NCBI GenBank assembly: GCA_036426205.1
Contig: CM071579.1
Location: forward strand, 15,686,136 to 15,750,135
DNA: 64,000 nucleotides
Reading direction: 5' to 3'
Origin: Ascaphus truei
Lineage: Eukaryota; Chordata; Amphibia; Anura; Ascaphidae
In this document: one piece after another, positions 1 through 11,119 of the stretch
Layout of the letters: each line of letters opens with the position of its first letter
Numbering within the stretch: position 1 is the first letter of the stretch
The notes under the pieces: model-generated
What the model was told of the DNA's origin: nothing
Database searches by the model: none
What the model saw: the letters and a program-made list of their open reading frames with translations, nothing else
Made by a program: the position numbers and the translations under genes

Positions 1-1825
1 TGTGGCTTCCTATTGGTCGACAGCAGAGGCTGTGTTGGATTCTCCATGGAGTGCCCCGGCATGGAAACTAGTCATTATCTCGGGAAGCTGGAGATACAGC
101 GGTTCTAGGGGAATCCTTGGTTCCAATGAGGTAAAAAAATACATTTCACATTTTGCTAGTACTGCTGCTTTAAAATAAAAGTTTGATTCCAATCAGAATT
201 GCAAAAAACCATGCAGAAATATGATTTTAATAAATATTTTTTACATTTGAGCAGGTTGTTGGGTAACACATTTTGCTGTGTGTACAGTAGCAGAGAGAGC
301 ACATAAAGTTTAACAGGCAATAAAATATACAAGCACATTTAGTAACCTTCATGGCTTTAGCGCTAGAAAACATATTATACATATTACTATTTGATAATTT
401 AGTACCAAATCTGTACACAATACCCCTGCAAGTTATTAAAATGGTGGGCAGCATGCAGGTGTATAGCTCTTCTTTTGCCTGCAGGTTTTTTTTTTCCCAT
501 GTTAATTATCGTTAGATACAGTAGCAAAGACAAAAAGCAGAATCCGACACATAGGGCCATTTATACTAAGCAGTGTTCTGCTGCAAGACACCGTCTGGCA
601 CTGGGCGACATATTACAGCCCATTGAATCCCAGCACCAGAAGACGACTTAAACAAGAACACTGCTTAATAAACATAGGTCATAATACCTTTTAACCATTA
701 ACAGTACTCATGTAAGGAAGGCATCTCCAGTTAATATAAGTATTTAACTGTAATTTATTACAAGATCAACTGGAAGTAACGGGGTTAACTACATTAAAGC
801 AGGCACGATTTACACTAATGTTCTTTTTTTTTTTTTAATTATTTCCCTCATAACATAAACTTCCCTTTTATTCATTTACATGGCAGCAATAAAGTGAACC
901 CATTAACCGTTGTTGAAACAATGTGGCGCTGACTCCTTCCGCAGCAAATCTGTTGAACACAATTCAGACAGGCAGTGACATTGTTATTTTGGCTTTTCTT
1001 TTGCTTTCTTTACAATGCTTTGTAATTATTCCAGCCACGTCGTGGACCTGTGAGTTCAATGCATCACTTCCACCCACAGGGTAAGCGGCACGCTGCAATG
1101 CAGGCCCCACTCTCTGATCTGGGAAAGGTTGTACCTGCTGCTTTAGCTTTTCTGTACCAGTGTGGCACGGTCTGGTGCAGTAATTGGAACTCAGAAGCCA
1201 CACGAGCTGCAGCATAATTTAATTTGACCTGGCCAATTACAAGCTATAAAACAGTAAACTAAAGAAAGCAAATCACTACAGTTTATTCACTCAACTAAGC
1301 GGTTGGGACTTGTGTCAGCACATCCAGCGAGTGCCAGGAACACAACCTCCCATTAAAACAGCTGCTGACGTGTTTTGCAGCCTTTACTGCTTTGCAGCTC
1401 TGCTTGAGATGTTATTACTGGAGATGTGCAACAAAAAAATAAGAATAACTTTTCGGAGAATGAATGTTTGTCAAACATGGTATTGCACTTGCAATATATA
1501 CATGACCGAAAACCATAGCCGTTTATAAAAATGTGGATGTCATGTAACATATATCCCGCACAAAAATAACAAAAAACTAAGGTTGTATAGTAAAGGATTA
1601 TGAAAAAAATAGCTTTTGTTTGAAGCTAAATTTCAGAACATTTTGATGGCGTTTAAGGAATTTCACAGAAATATTTTGGCCTCCTAAATTAGCGCTGGTG
1701 TAATGCATTCCTTCCAGCAAACTGTGCTGATGCCGATACAGTAGCATATGCAATCAGAATGAACGTGAGTGGAATGAGAAACAGCGAACTTAAAGCAGGC
1801 AAATCGTCCATATTCATTCGCTATG
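1..1825. other. MUC15 3' flank / 3' UTR, AT-rich, with a small MITE
   Basis: No coding exon seen. Minus-strand AATAAA hexamers at 1282-1287, 867-872 and 754-759 could serve MUC15. A small MITE is described separately at 553-681. Confidence 0.5.
553..681. mobile_element. Short MITE of about 130 bp
   Basis: Ends are inverted copies: AGGGCCATTTATACTAAGCA and, from the right end, GACCTATGTTTATTAAGCA, both leading into AGTGTT. No coding capacity and no clear target-site duplication. Confidence 0.5.
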
Positions 1826-1983
1826 TTATGCTGACGGCTGGCGAGGTGTTATGTCATCCATTGCGATAACTTCACGTGGTCCACTTGTGTGGTATGAAGA
1901 CTCATCCACTGCCGTTGGGTTGTAGTACGATGAGTCCCCAAAGCCGACATCATAGGAATTTCGTGGATTATCCAGTCGTAGAA
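1826..1983 (-). CDS. MUC15: MUC15 last coding exon: conserved cytoplasmic tail and stop
   Basis: Acceptor aacatattttag|TTCTACG; the frame enters in phase 1 (V-L-R-L-D-N) and ends at TAA (1826-1828). It encodes 51 residues including YDVGFGDSSYYNPT and AMDDITPRQPSA, the best conserved part of MUC15. Several tyrosines lie in short acidic/polar contexts. On the minus strand AATAAA hexamers lie downstream at 1282-1287, 867-872 and 754-759; any could end the transcript and none can be chosen by eye. Confidence 0.93.
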
Positions 1984-4900
1984 CTAAAATATGTGTTCAG
2001 AGTGTAGAGGGGGTGACATGTTAGTAGATATATAACGGGGGGGGGGGCAGCTTATCTAAAGTTAAAAAAAAGTCTAGAGGAGAAAAGGGTCTGTTAGGGA
2101 TGAAATCTTTAGTAAGTAATTGACAGATATAAATGTTGGGGTCGAGCACACCACCGTATTAAAGGGCAAAATGAAGTAACACGAGCACTGTGTTATTCTG
2201 ATATGTTTTCGTCTGATTGAAAAATGCCTAGAAGGGTAATACTATATATGCCAAATCAGACGTACAGAGGAGTAATACTATATATGCCAAATCAGACGTA
2301 CAGAGGAGTAATACTATATATGCCAAATCAGACGTACAGAGGGTTAATACTATATATGCCAAATCAGACGTACAGAGGAGTAATACTATATAGTATCCAG
2401 GCACTGAATTTTGTGGTACAAGGGATTTCATTTCTTTAGCGCATTGGGGCTCAACTCCAGTCCTCAAGACCCCCAGCAGGTCAGGTTTTCAGGATATCCC
2501 AGCTTCAGCACGGGTGGCTCAATCAGTCCCTTCTTCAGCCCAGGTGGCTCAATCCGTCCCTACTACAGCACAGGTGTGCTGAAGCTAAGATATCCTGAAA
2601 ACCTGACCTGTTGTGGTGTCTTGAGGACTGGAGATGAGCCCTCCTGCTTTAGAGAATAGTCAACAGTTTGATATTGTACTCAGAGTTTCCTTTCTACGTC
2701 TTCTTTGTATCTTTCATTTCTGTCACAGATTTAAGGACGTTTATAGACAGGGTGACATTGCCTAAAAGGTCATTTTAGTCAATGCAAATTGACCCCACTG
2801 TTCGGCAGGGTGTCCTTAATCAAACGCAAAAAGAGATTGGAAACAAATGTGTAAGCGTTGAAGTCTTAGGCCGAGTCCATAGAAGGACAGGCCGCGTTGA
2901 GCCGTGCGGACGCTCCGCGCTGAGCCCCTTCATCCTCAATGAGGATGCCTTGAGAGGGGGCTCACGCGAGCGTCCGCAGGCGTGCTGAGGCGCTGGATTT
3001 TTCAGCCGACAGCCAAACTGTTTTTTCAGAGCGCTGTCGGCTGAAAACATCCAATCAGCGCGGAGCAGCGTCAACGTCACGGCACCACGTGACGTCGGCG
3101 CCATGACGTTGACGTTGGTGAATCGCCCGCGACGTCACTGCCCCGCCTCCCTCAGTCTCCCCCCGCCTCCGATCGCGCCCGCTGGCTCGCCTGCATGGGC
3201 ATGAAATCGTGCAGATTTCAGCAGGCGAGCCTCAGCGTCAGCGCGCCTCAGCACTGCTCCCCCCCTCTATGGCCCCAGCCTTAGTAATCGGGTGTAAGCA
3301 CGCCAGACGGATTCCACGTGTGAATATATACACGGTGTATAGGTGACATACCAAACACCATGTCCTGCAAAGCTAATAGCATTGCATCTCACTCACACAG
3401 CGGTGGATGCTTCATTTTTCCATGCATGATTTTATTGAAGAGGAACAGTTACAACGAGCAGCGTTTCAGGCGGCTCCGAGCCCTCTGTCTCTGTGCCGCT
3501 GGTTTTTGCAGACCATCGGGTTTGCTACGACTGTGTTTAATCAATTTAGGGCAAGGGCCACCATGGGCGATTTTACAATATCTAATGTAAGCTCAATCCA
3601 GAGTGCATTATCAGCTGGTTAGAGAGCAGGACTGTGCATTCACACAATTTCTAGAGCAGTGACGCCGAGGATCACGTAACGTGACCCGCCCACATTATTT
3701 GCTGCACGTTGCCATGACGACATGTCACATGCCCCCGCTGCATCATTTGATGCCGTGTTGTCATGGCGACCTGACCAGAAGCCGGCTAAATCCCGGTAAA
3801 TTGATGTTGCAGAGGCCTGGCGCGGTCCCCTGGCATTTAATTTAAATGCCCGCACACCCCCAGAAAAATCCCATGCCCCCCGTTGGGAGGGGGGGGGTGC
3901 CCCCCAGTTTGCGCACCCCTGATTTACAGTGCACCTCCTTCTCTTCTATAAAGAATTGAAAGTTAGGTGAAATTACATTGATATCTATGATTCCTCAAGC
4001 TCCCTGTAGCGTTGACCCCATCATTAAACTGGTATCACAGAAGCCCCCCAGGTTCAACGTTAATTTAAATGTTTAAAAAGTTGAAAATGTATTTTTCAAC
4101 AATGTATTTTAATTTTTTTTGTAAAGAACAAGAATAAACTAAAATAATACTTAAAAAACGTAAGTGTATACAGTACCTGGGTCATTCCTGATATCCTCAT
4201 AAAGTCGTCGATGAGAGAAGGAGTCGGGTTTCTTCGCCCCACATAAGAAGTAGACAAGAAGGCAAACTAGTGCAATCCCCAGAACTGAGCCAATAATTGC
4301 ACCCAGTACCACTCCCGCGCTGCTCTCTGCATCTGCAAGTGTCAAAGGGGAAAGGTCGTTTTCACATCAGCTTTTATTTTACTGTGATGTAAATTGTGGA
4401 GAAGTTAATGCACCCAACTAATGCCTCGATTCACTAAAAGACGATAAATAGTAAAGTTTAACACAAACTTTATTTACCAACCTATTCACTGCAGCCATGT
4501 CACCAGCAACGATCCAGGGGCTTATTTCCCATGGCAATATGTCAGCCTTATTTGTAATGCAGCGTATGCAAACACCAAATCATGTATTCACATGCTATTC
4601 ACTAAACACCATTACCTGGCAATATCGGGATATCACCAGCAAATATCACCACCCCCTCCAGGCTGGCGTTAGGCATCTCTTGCCTATGTAAAGGTCAATA
4701 TATTAGATTACCCAACCTAGATTAGGTGATACAATGCATAGTATTAAGATTGAAGAACATATCAATGTATTACCCCTGAAACACCTAAGTTAACTCCTTT
4801 GGTGTCTGAAGGCATTGCTTTGCAACGAATTAGTAGCCTCAGGTATCAGTGGGGTTAAAAACTCTGACATAGGCTTTAGTAACAAATCCTATTACATAAC

Positions 4901-7900
4901 CCTATGGTAGAAAAGTGCAGTACCCCCTTCCCCCTCCTCCCCTCCCCACCACACCCATCACTCACAATTGCATTGCGATCGCTGATTAACCCGAGTTTTA
5001 GCGATGTTTCGCTTATTTGTAGGTCTACAGTTATTCACCTCTGTTAACCCATTTCTCATGTACGCACACGAGCTACATATCTCAACTCATTTCTGACTAA
5101 ATAATTGTTTGTGAAAATGGCTGTCATTACGAATAATATTCCCACAATCCCATTTTTCAACAAGGCCAAATCTTAACTGAGCTCTATCGGCATTTAGTGA
5201 ATCCAGCCCTAAGTGCCGGTGCCAGTTTCAGCTTTTCACTCCGGGTAAATCGCTTTATCTCTGCGACACAGCACCCACAATTAGATTATACGTTCTTTGG
5301 GACTCGTTACTGCAGTGTTATACAACAGCGTACAGTTATTATTGCTCTCCACCACAATGTGTATATGTAATTAATAGGCTAAAATAGTTTGTGGAGGCTT
5401 CAAAAATACTTTTTTTAGTGGCATAATTTCCATTTTATTATACTGTTTATTGTTTAAAGTGTATATACCGGGGGGAAGGGGAAGAGAAATGTAACCCCTG
5501 CTCAGCTATATAGTGCAAAGTAATTGGTGTGAAAAGATACGGTGCTCGACTGAGAATTGTATCAACATATGTACCAAAGAGAAAGAACTCAGTTATTGTA
5601 GCACTCGTTTATCTGATTGTGTGTGTTTTATGATTAAAAATAATCTTTATTTAATTAATAGTTAAAATAAGTGGTGCAGAAAGTAAACCAAACAAATATT
5701 GTGTTCAGAAGGGCTGTGTAGCTCCTTAATTTGTGGCAATTAGTATACCGACGTTGGTAAAATTATAGTTTTATTGAAATTTAGCTTAGCTAGTATGCTT
5801 CTGGACTCACTATTGTCCTTCTGAACTTACAGTACAATTGATTTAAAAGAGACTCACAGAGAATCACTGTTACTATTAGAGTTCCCAATAAGTAACAAAC
5901 AAATGGGAGAAGGAGTGGCTCAGTGAGTAATGACACTGACTGGCACTGAGATTGGCGCAGGGGAGCCTGGTTCAATTCCCGGTGTCGGCTCCTTGTGTCC
6001 TTGGGCAAGTCACTTTATCTCCCTGTGCCTCAGGCACCAAAAACATAGATTGTAAGCTCTACGGGGCAGGGACCTGCACCTGCAAAATGTCTCTGTAAAG
6101 CGCTACATAAAACTAGCAGCGCTATACAAGAACATGCTATTATTATTATTATTATTACAGGCATACCCCGGTTTAAGGACACTCACCTTAAGTATACTCG
6201 CGAGTAAGGACATATCGCCTAATAGGCAAACGGCAGATCGCGCATGTGCCTGTCAGCACGTCCTGAACAGCAATACCGGCTCCCTACCTGTACCGAAGCT
6301 GTGAGACTATAGAGCCTGTTACAAAAGCGTTATTTTCATCAGTTATGCACGTATATGACGATTGCAGTACAGTACATGCACCAAAAAAGGTAGTGCTTCA
6401 CTTTAAGTACATTTTCGCTTTACATACATGCTCCGGTCCCATTGCGTATGTTAATGCGGGGTATGCCTGTATTATTATTATTATTATTATTAATGTATCC
6501 AGACCCTAAGTATCGGTCTTGATATTCATGGTATAAAATTGGCTAAATTAGATCTGTGTACAAGTACCCTTAAGTGAAAGAAAGGCTGCGTGTAAGTGTT
6601 CGCTAGTAAATCAGGTTAGAGGATATTCAAAATTGTATTAATGTTTTATAGAACAAAGTATTTTCTGATTAACAGATAGATTTATAGCGCAGTGACAATA
6701 GTGAGTCCAGAGGCATATTAGCTAAGCTATTTATAAACAGGCTATAATTCAAAGGCATCATAAAAGTATTGTCTTGACTGACTACACATAATTAAGTGTT
6801 ACTAATTAAATAGTTCTACTTATACCTCACTAATACTATAGAGGTTTCCATCAAATCGACTATAATTTTACCAAAGTCGGTATACTAATTGCAACAAATT
6901 AAGGTGCTACACAGCTCTTCTGAACACAATATTTGTTTGGTTTACTTTCTGCACCACTTATTTTAACTATTAATTAAATAATGATTATTTTTAATCATAA
7001 AAACACACACAATCAGGTAAATGAGTGCTACAATAACGGAGTTATTTTTCTTTGGTATATATATTGTTTAAAGTGAATACTAACATCATTTGATGTATTT
7101 TTCCCCCACAGAGGCCTGCAACATATTGTAACACCAGCTAATGTCAATGCAGATGTACAGATTCAGCCTCCGGTATTCTACCACATCATGTCCCAAATGT
7201 ATGGCCCATTCGCCAAATACCCCGTGAGATACTCCACAGCAGACTAATGGCCTATCGGATTAACACAGTGGGGGTCCCTGCTGTGTGAATCCTACCAGGT
7301 TCTACCTGTCTGTAAGAGACGCACAGTGGGAGATGGACTGAATCAGTCACTCTACCTGTGCGCCTATAACAGGCGAATTCGGGTTTATTATTTAATTGTA
7401 ATATTACAGTATTGTAGCAGGGGGTCTCCGGAGCTGAACCACATTGATTTCAGGTCCGGGCATCCCCTGCTTCCCACGTACAGGCCCCGTTATGGGGTGA
7501 CGGTATCGCGGCGGCCGTGTTTAAATTCTCCTGCGTCACGGCCCTGGTAATCGGGGGATTTAAACTAATCAGAGGGGTACTGGCACCCCATATACATAAC
7601 ATAGTTTTACGTATTTTTCCGGCATAGAGGCCTGCAACATAATGTAAAGCCAGCTAATGTCAACGCAGATGTAGCAAGACCAAGTGTCTCCGGTAAGAAA
7701 AAATGTCATGCGCTTCGGTAATAGCAAAAAGGCACCTTTGGGTGTCAATGTCGTCATGGGGGGCTAAAGCTATGGTGGGCCACGAGGGTGACCGGAGTGT
7801 CTGAGCAAGGCAATGACCCTTACCTAAAACTCAGCTCCTGGTCTGGGTCCCGCTCTCCTCTCTGAACCGCTCCTGCGTGCAGCCATCCATGTAGTAACAA

Positions 7901-10136
7901 GTGAAGGAAGAAAATCCGGCGCTGAAACAAACTCCCGCGCATGACACACTAGTCTGGGGGGGTGCAGGGCCGCAGTAGGCGCCAGGAATTTTCTTCTTCA
8001 CAGTGTTCCGTTCTGGCGGTTTAACGCTGCGGGAATCCCATTCGGAAGCATGGACCTCCCGCAGCTCGACCGTGGAAGACACTGTCCCGGACGTCGGAGA
8101 GTTTGGCTTCTTTGACCGCGGTGCCGGGGACAGTGAGTCTTGCTACAGCTGTGTCAGTGTGGGTTTCTCAGCCAGTATGTTATAGCTGCTATTTACTGAG
8201 CACTGATGTTGTGATCCTTTAAGTGCCATTAACTTCATACCCTCCCACCCCCCTACACCCCCCCCCACCCCCACCAAATATATATTTCAACTACAACTAC
8301 TCTTTCACTATAAGAAGCACATTAAGGATAAACCATATTTAGATTTCCTACTGTATTTTGTCTACCATCCCCCACCCTAAAAACCCCTGATCTATTTTCT
8401 TGTCGGTAGCCTCCCCTTACCCACTTTATTTAAAAATTAAAAAATAAATAAAAATAAAAAATAAATAAAAGGAACGCACAATATACATCGGGCTTTTTAG
8501 GGTTATTCAGGGCTCGTACATATTCATAAAGAGCAAGTCGTTTTAATCGAAGTTCCCAGCTGATACCAGGTAAAGCGTGCGCTGCGCTCACTAACAGCTC
8601 ATACACACTGCAACTGTTCTGCAATGTTTAATGCACCCCCAAATTAGTCTGGCAATATTATTACAAAGCCGAGTAATTATAACATTGTTCAGTATAATTA
8701 TGGCTTGGAAGATCCTTCCCTAAATTGTTACTTTGTGATGAAGAAGAACGTATACTGGCAGATAATGTATGGCAGGGGTAGCCAAAGCCACACCTCTAGG
8801 GGTGGCTTTGGTCAGGTTCGCTCGGGAAATCCCTGCTTCAGCACTGATTGAGCCACCTGGGCTGGAGCAGGGACATCCTGAGAACCTACGCTGGTGCTGG
8901 CCCTTGAGGACTGGCGTTGGCCGCCCCTGATGTGTGGCATTGCATATTTCATTTCCTTTATTACAGGACTTTGTGTCCCTCTTTGCAAGCACCAGATTCA
9001 CAGTCTTGCCAGCCTGATCACATCATGATTAGAGCTGCACCCAGTCCCTCTTTCCCAGCTCTAATCCCAGTACATTTATGTTTCCAAGAATCCTTTATTT
9101 ATATAGAAAATTGGGACTTGGATAAGCAGCACGCCTCTAAATTCTCATAACGACACAAGCTCAAGATGGCAAGATTCTGTTATAGGCCTGTTTTCTTTCA
9201 CTGAATAGTTGTTGACCCAAAACAAACAATATGTGATACCCTGTGTGTGTACGCATTACCTTTTGGGTTTCCAGAAAGCCCTGAGTTGGTGGTGTTCTCC
9301 GTCGGTGTCGTTTCGGTAGCCTTTGTCAGAAAGGTACTTGGTTCTGTAACACCGCTGGTTCTTGTCAGTGTTGTCTGCTCAGTGGTCCCATTTGATGTGC
9401 TGGTTGTTGGGGAGTTCGTTTCTGCTGAGTTATTGCTAGGGGTGGAGGCACTGCTGGTTAGAGGAGAGCTTGTCCCATTTTGAGTGTTTGGGTAACCTGT
9501 TGTACCATTCAGATTTGTAGAAACAGTGGTGCTGTTAGCGTTTATGCCCGTTGTGGAGTTATTGATCGCAGTTGAAGACACAGGGGTCGTAGAAATGGAA
9601 GGTTGATTGGAAGAAGACGAAGTGGTTACATTAGGAGTGGAACTCATAGCTGTAAAGTTTGACGTTGAGTTGGCACTAGTTGGTGAAACAGTCGTACTAA
9701 AGGGGTTAACAGTAGATGCAATAGAGCTATTGCTTTGCTTTACAGTTGTAGTAATTGCAGTTCCAGTTATATTACTAAGTGATACATTGGATGTAATACC
9801 TGCAGTGGATACAGTTGCAGTAATTGCAGTTCCAGTTATACTACTAAGTGATACATTGGATGTAATACCTGCAGTGGTTACATTTGTAGCAATTGCAGTT
9901 CCAGTTATACTGCTACGTGATACATTGGATGTAATACCTGCAGTGGTTACAGTTGCAGATGCACTTGTCTGGATTGCACTTGTTTGTTCACCTGGGCTAC
10001 TGTTTGCTTTTGTTACAGTGGATATTTCTGTTGTTGTCCCATAGCAATTTGTCCAAAAAATACAAACTAACAGAAGAGGTAATATACCTTCCAAGGAAGA
10101 GTGCATTGTGCTGTATTTTGGGGGGTTTCAGAATAG
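1826..10136 (-). CDS. MUC15: MUC15, cell-surface mucin 15 (whole coding region, three coding exons)
   Basis: Single-pass membrane mucin of epithelia and milk-fat globule membrane. Joining exons 10106-9260, 4332-4177 and 1983-1826 with GT-AG introns gives an uninterrupted 386-residue protein; both junctions are phase 1. Order: signal peptide (about 1-23), Ser/Thr-rich ectodomain with many N-x-S/T sequons (to about 285), membrane helix (about 289-314) and a cytoplasmic tail ending DDITPRQPSA. The tail segments LRLDN, SSYYNPT and MDDI match what I recall of mammalian MUC15, while the ectodomain is unconserved apart from composition. The human protein is somewhat shorter (about 330-360 residues). 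The gene lies antisense to ANO3, as in mammals, which settles the identity. A 5' UTR exon upstream of 10136 is expected because an acceptor sits at 10137-10140, but I could not place it. Confidence 0.93.
2236..2392. repeat. 36-bp tandem repeat, about 4.4 units
   Basis: Unit gtaatactatatatgccaaa then tcagacgtacagagga, near identical in all copies (one G-to-T change). It is a multiple of 3, so both strands read open across it, but this is not a gene. It lies in MUC15 intron 2. Confidence 0.9.
2442..2645. mobile_element. Palindromic hAT-type MITE, family A (degraded)
   Basis: Left part ctcaactccagtcctcaaga, right part the inverse ending ttgaggactggaga. Internal blocks GGTCAGGTTTTCAGGATATC and CAGCACAGGTG/CTGAAGC occur in both orientations. 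This family recurs at least ten times in the window; the best preserved ends are CAGGGGTGGCC. Confidence 0.75.
2869..3280. mobile_element. GC-rich Harbinger-like MITE flanked by TTA
   Basis: Ends GGCCGAGTCCATAGAAGG and, inverted, GGCTGGGGCCATAGAGGG. TTA flanks both ends (2866-2868, 3281-3283), the target preference of PIF/Harbinger elements. The interior is GC-rich with several CpG and hairpins. Related GC-rich elements lie at about 17791-18100 and 35446-35795. Confidence 0.6.
3655..3920. mobile_element. GC-rich repeat fragment
   Basis: Shares the 'gttgccatggcaac / catcatttgatgccgtg' type blocks with repeats at 43790-44200 and 44526-44830. Ends near a G/C homopolymer patch. Family not assigned. 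Confidence 0.35.
4177..4332 (-). CDS. MUC15: MUC15 second coding exon: transmembrane segment and juxtamembrane tail
   Basis: A 156-bp exon with acceptor gacacttgcag|ATGCAG and donor CCCAG|gtactg, phase 1 on both sides. It encodes DAESSAG, then the helix GVVLGAIIGSVLGIALVCLL followed by VYFLCG, and the basic stop-transfer AKK. The helix has a GxxxG-like glycine pattern. The tail piece FSHRRLYEDIRNDP resembles the mammalian juxtamembrane RRLYDD motif. Confidence 0.93.
4423..5211. mobile_element. DNA element of about 790 bp with inverted ends
   Basis: Left end GCCTCGATTCACTAAA; right end, inverted, TTAGGGCTGGATTCACTAAA. Non-coding, superfamily not assigned. It fills most of the interval between MUC15 exon 2 and the next repeat. 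Confidence 0.5.
5905..6157 (+). mobile_element. tRNA-headed CORE-SINE with L2-like tail
   Basis: tRNA-like head with an A-box-like TGGCTCAGTGAG and B box GGTTCAATTCC (RNA polymerase III promoter). The MIR-like core is cttgggcaagtcactttatc then tccctgtgcctcag. The tail agattgtaagctctacgggg resembles L2 LINE 3' ends and finishes in (TTA)n. Other copies: 37227-37468 (-), 54800-54985 (-) and 63905-64000 (+). Confidence 0.85.
6158..6469. mobile_element. Tigger-like (pogo/Tc1-mariner) non-autonomous element
   Basis: Ends CAGGCATACCCCGGTTTAAG and, inverted, CAGGCATACCCCGCATTAAC, flanked by TA. The TIR start is the same as mammalian Tigger1 as recalled. Inserted into the TTA tail of the SINE. 312 bp, no frame. 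Confidence 0.8.
7095..7672. repeat. Pair of 65-bp direct repeats around a mixed repeat block
   Basis: 7095-7160 and 7610-7672 share 'cagaggcctgcaacat', 'ccagctaatgtcaa' and 'gcagatgta'. Between them lie a 'cctatcggattaacacag' block (also at 14200-14310) and the start (7411) of a 'gcagggggtctccggagctg' palindromic repeat also seen at 23320-23620, 48284-48606 and 53265-53480. Confidence 0.55.
7673..8772. other. MUC15 intron, no gene seen
   Basis: Contains low-complexity C-rich (8237-8275) and A-rich (8431-8470) patches. No splice-supported exon on either strand and no clear repeat family. Confidence 0.4.
8773..8929. mobile_element. hAT-type MITE, family A, with 8-bp target duplication
   Basis: Ends CAGGGGTAGCCAAAG and, inverted, CAGGGGCGGCCAAC. 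Flanks are ATGTATGG (8765-8772) and ATGTGTGG (8930-8937), an 8-bp duplication with one mismatch, as expected for hAT. This copy defines the family borders. Confidence 0.85.
9260..10136 (-). CDS. MUC15: MUC15 first coding exon: signal peptide and mucin ectodomain
   Basis: The exon starts after a pyrimidine-rich acceptor (tctcccaccag, 10137-10147). It has 30 nt of 5' UTR, then ATG at 10104-10106 with A at -3. Residues 1-23 form a signal peptide (MHSSLEGILPLLLVCIFW then TNCYG). Residues 24-282 are dominated by Ser, Thr and Asn with about twenty potential N-glycosylation sites and no Cys-rich, SEA or EGF domain. Residues 54-122 are three tandem 23-residue units. The donor is AAAAG|gtaatg at 9259/9260, phase 1. 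The long plus-strand frame across this exon is a shadow. Confidence 0.93.
9741..9947 (-). repeat. MUC15: In-frame 69-bp tandem repeat in the MUC15 ectodomain (3 units)
   Basis: Three adjacent 69-bp units encode TTAGITSNVSRSSITGTAI plus four residues, then two near-identical versions. Each unit carries N-V-S/T type sequons and is Ser/Thr-rich, so it would be dense in N- and O-glycans. Unit divergence is a few bases, so the expansion is fairly recent. Confidence 0.9.
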
Positions 10137-10412
10137 CTGGTGGGAGAAAAAAACAGTATTAAAGATGTGAAAGAATAACATAATGAAGACTAATTTACTA
10201 AATTCTCAATAGAAAAATGAGTAATCGTATGGACTTTATTTTTTCCAATTGTTTGTGAGCTGTAAATGGTAAAACGAAAACCCGACTTTGTGTTATTTAT
10301 GTATTGCTTTGCGTGCACACTAAGGCACCAGTGTCACATAATGTGTCACTTTAATAAGTGGTTGAATATTCGCTAGACTTCTTATTAATAAACTAGGGTG
10401 CAATAAGTCATA

Positions 10413-10553
10413 TTAGATTGTAAGCTCCTCAGCGCAGGGCGTCCTTTTTACCCTATGTTGTCATTTTCCTGTTGCGCTGATTGACATTGTTGAGTATGTT
10501 ATTTACGGTACCTTGTGTGGTAATTTTGTAACGCGCTGCATACAATAAATAAA
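10413..10553 (+). mobile_element. L2-like LINE 3' tail fragment
   Basis: Starts ttagattgtaagctcctcag and ends gcatacaataaataaaac, the 3' tail style shared with the SINE and the L2-like copies at 28035 and 62915. Confidence 0.6.
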
Positions 10554-11119
10554 ACTATACGTACATATTGAGAAGAGCCTGCTGGTATTCTTAGATGTAG
10601 CTTTATATTAAGTGATTATTATTATGATGATTGTTTTCAGGTGCATGTGAATTATTTTTATTACAATGAAGCCTGTGAGTTTAGTGGTAAGAATGAGCCG
10701 TCCCCTCCTTTCCCTCGCCTCTTCATTCAGTACTTGGCTTCCCGAGGGACCTGCATTACAAGAAATGCCCCAAACTATCAGAATAAATAAAGTTGTGAGC
10801 CTGCCAATTTCTGGTTGTTTCCCGTTTTTGCCCTCAAATGGCCCTCAAAACTATATTGTGATACAAAGAAAGTGACAAAAGAGGCGCTCCCGTGGCAATT
10901 CAAGTGCTACAAAATTACAAAATGCAAGTGCAAATAATGATAATTATCTACAATATTATTGTGAATAAAATATATATAAAAAGTGCATACAGCGATTAAA
11001 CAAGTATGGCTGTAAATCCTCTGTTAAGGACTGTCTCGTTGGTCCCAGAAATGCTGAATTGTTCTTCAAATTCCAGGGGGGGCATGGGAGATAGACAGAA
11101 AAAATGAAAAAAAACAATG
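10554..11119. other. ANO3 intron upstream of the foldback element, no gene seen
   Basis: A short ORF at 10666-10875 shows no family match by eye. 11058-11098 is inverted relative to 12699-12735, so the palindrome around the foldback extends here. Confidence 0.4.

Larger units (their letters stand above)
5571..7057. mobile_element. Long-inverted-repeat DNA element hosting a SINE and a Tigger-like element
   Basis: Left arm 5571-5817 and right arm about 6693-7057 are inverted copies: ccaaagagaaagaactcag versus its inverse at the right end, and further inside the shared GTGGTGCAGAAAGTAAACC and its inverse. The right arm has an extra segment of about 100 bp (about 6741-6840). The centre carries the CORE-SINE (5905-6157) and the Tigger-like element (6158-6469). 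No transposase frame. Confidence 0.75.

Noticed and set aside
2236..2392. CRISPR-like regular repeats (also at 20875-21103 and 33922-34330)
   Set aside because: Units are head to tail with no unique spacers, and the host is a vertebrate; these are minisatellites.
5905..6000. Possible tRNA gene
   Set aside because: The Pol III boxes belong to a repeated SINE head with a MIR-like core attached; no intact cloverleaf is evident.
9607..10044. Plus-strand 145-codon frame
   Set aside because: Shadow of the MUC15 mucin exon, which has signal peptide, splice sites and synteny on the minus strand.
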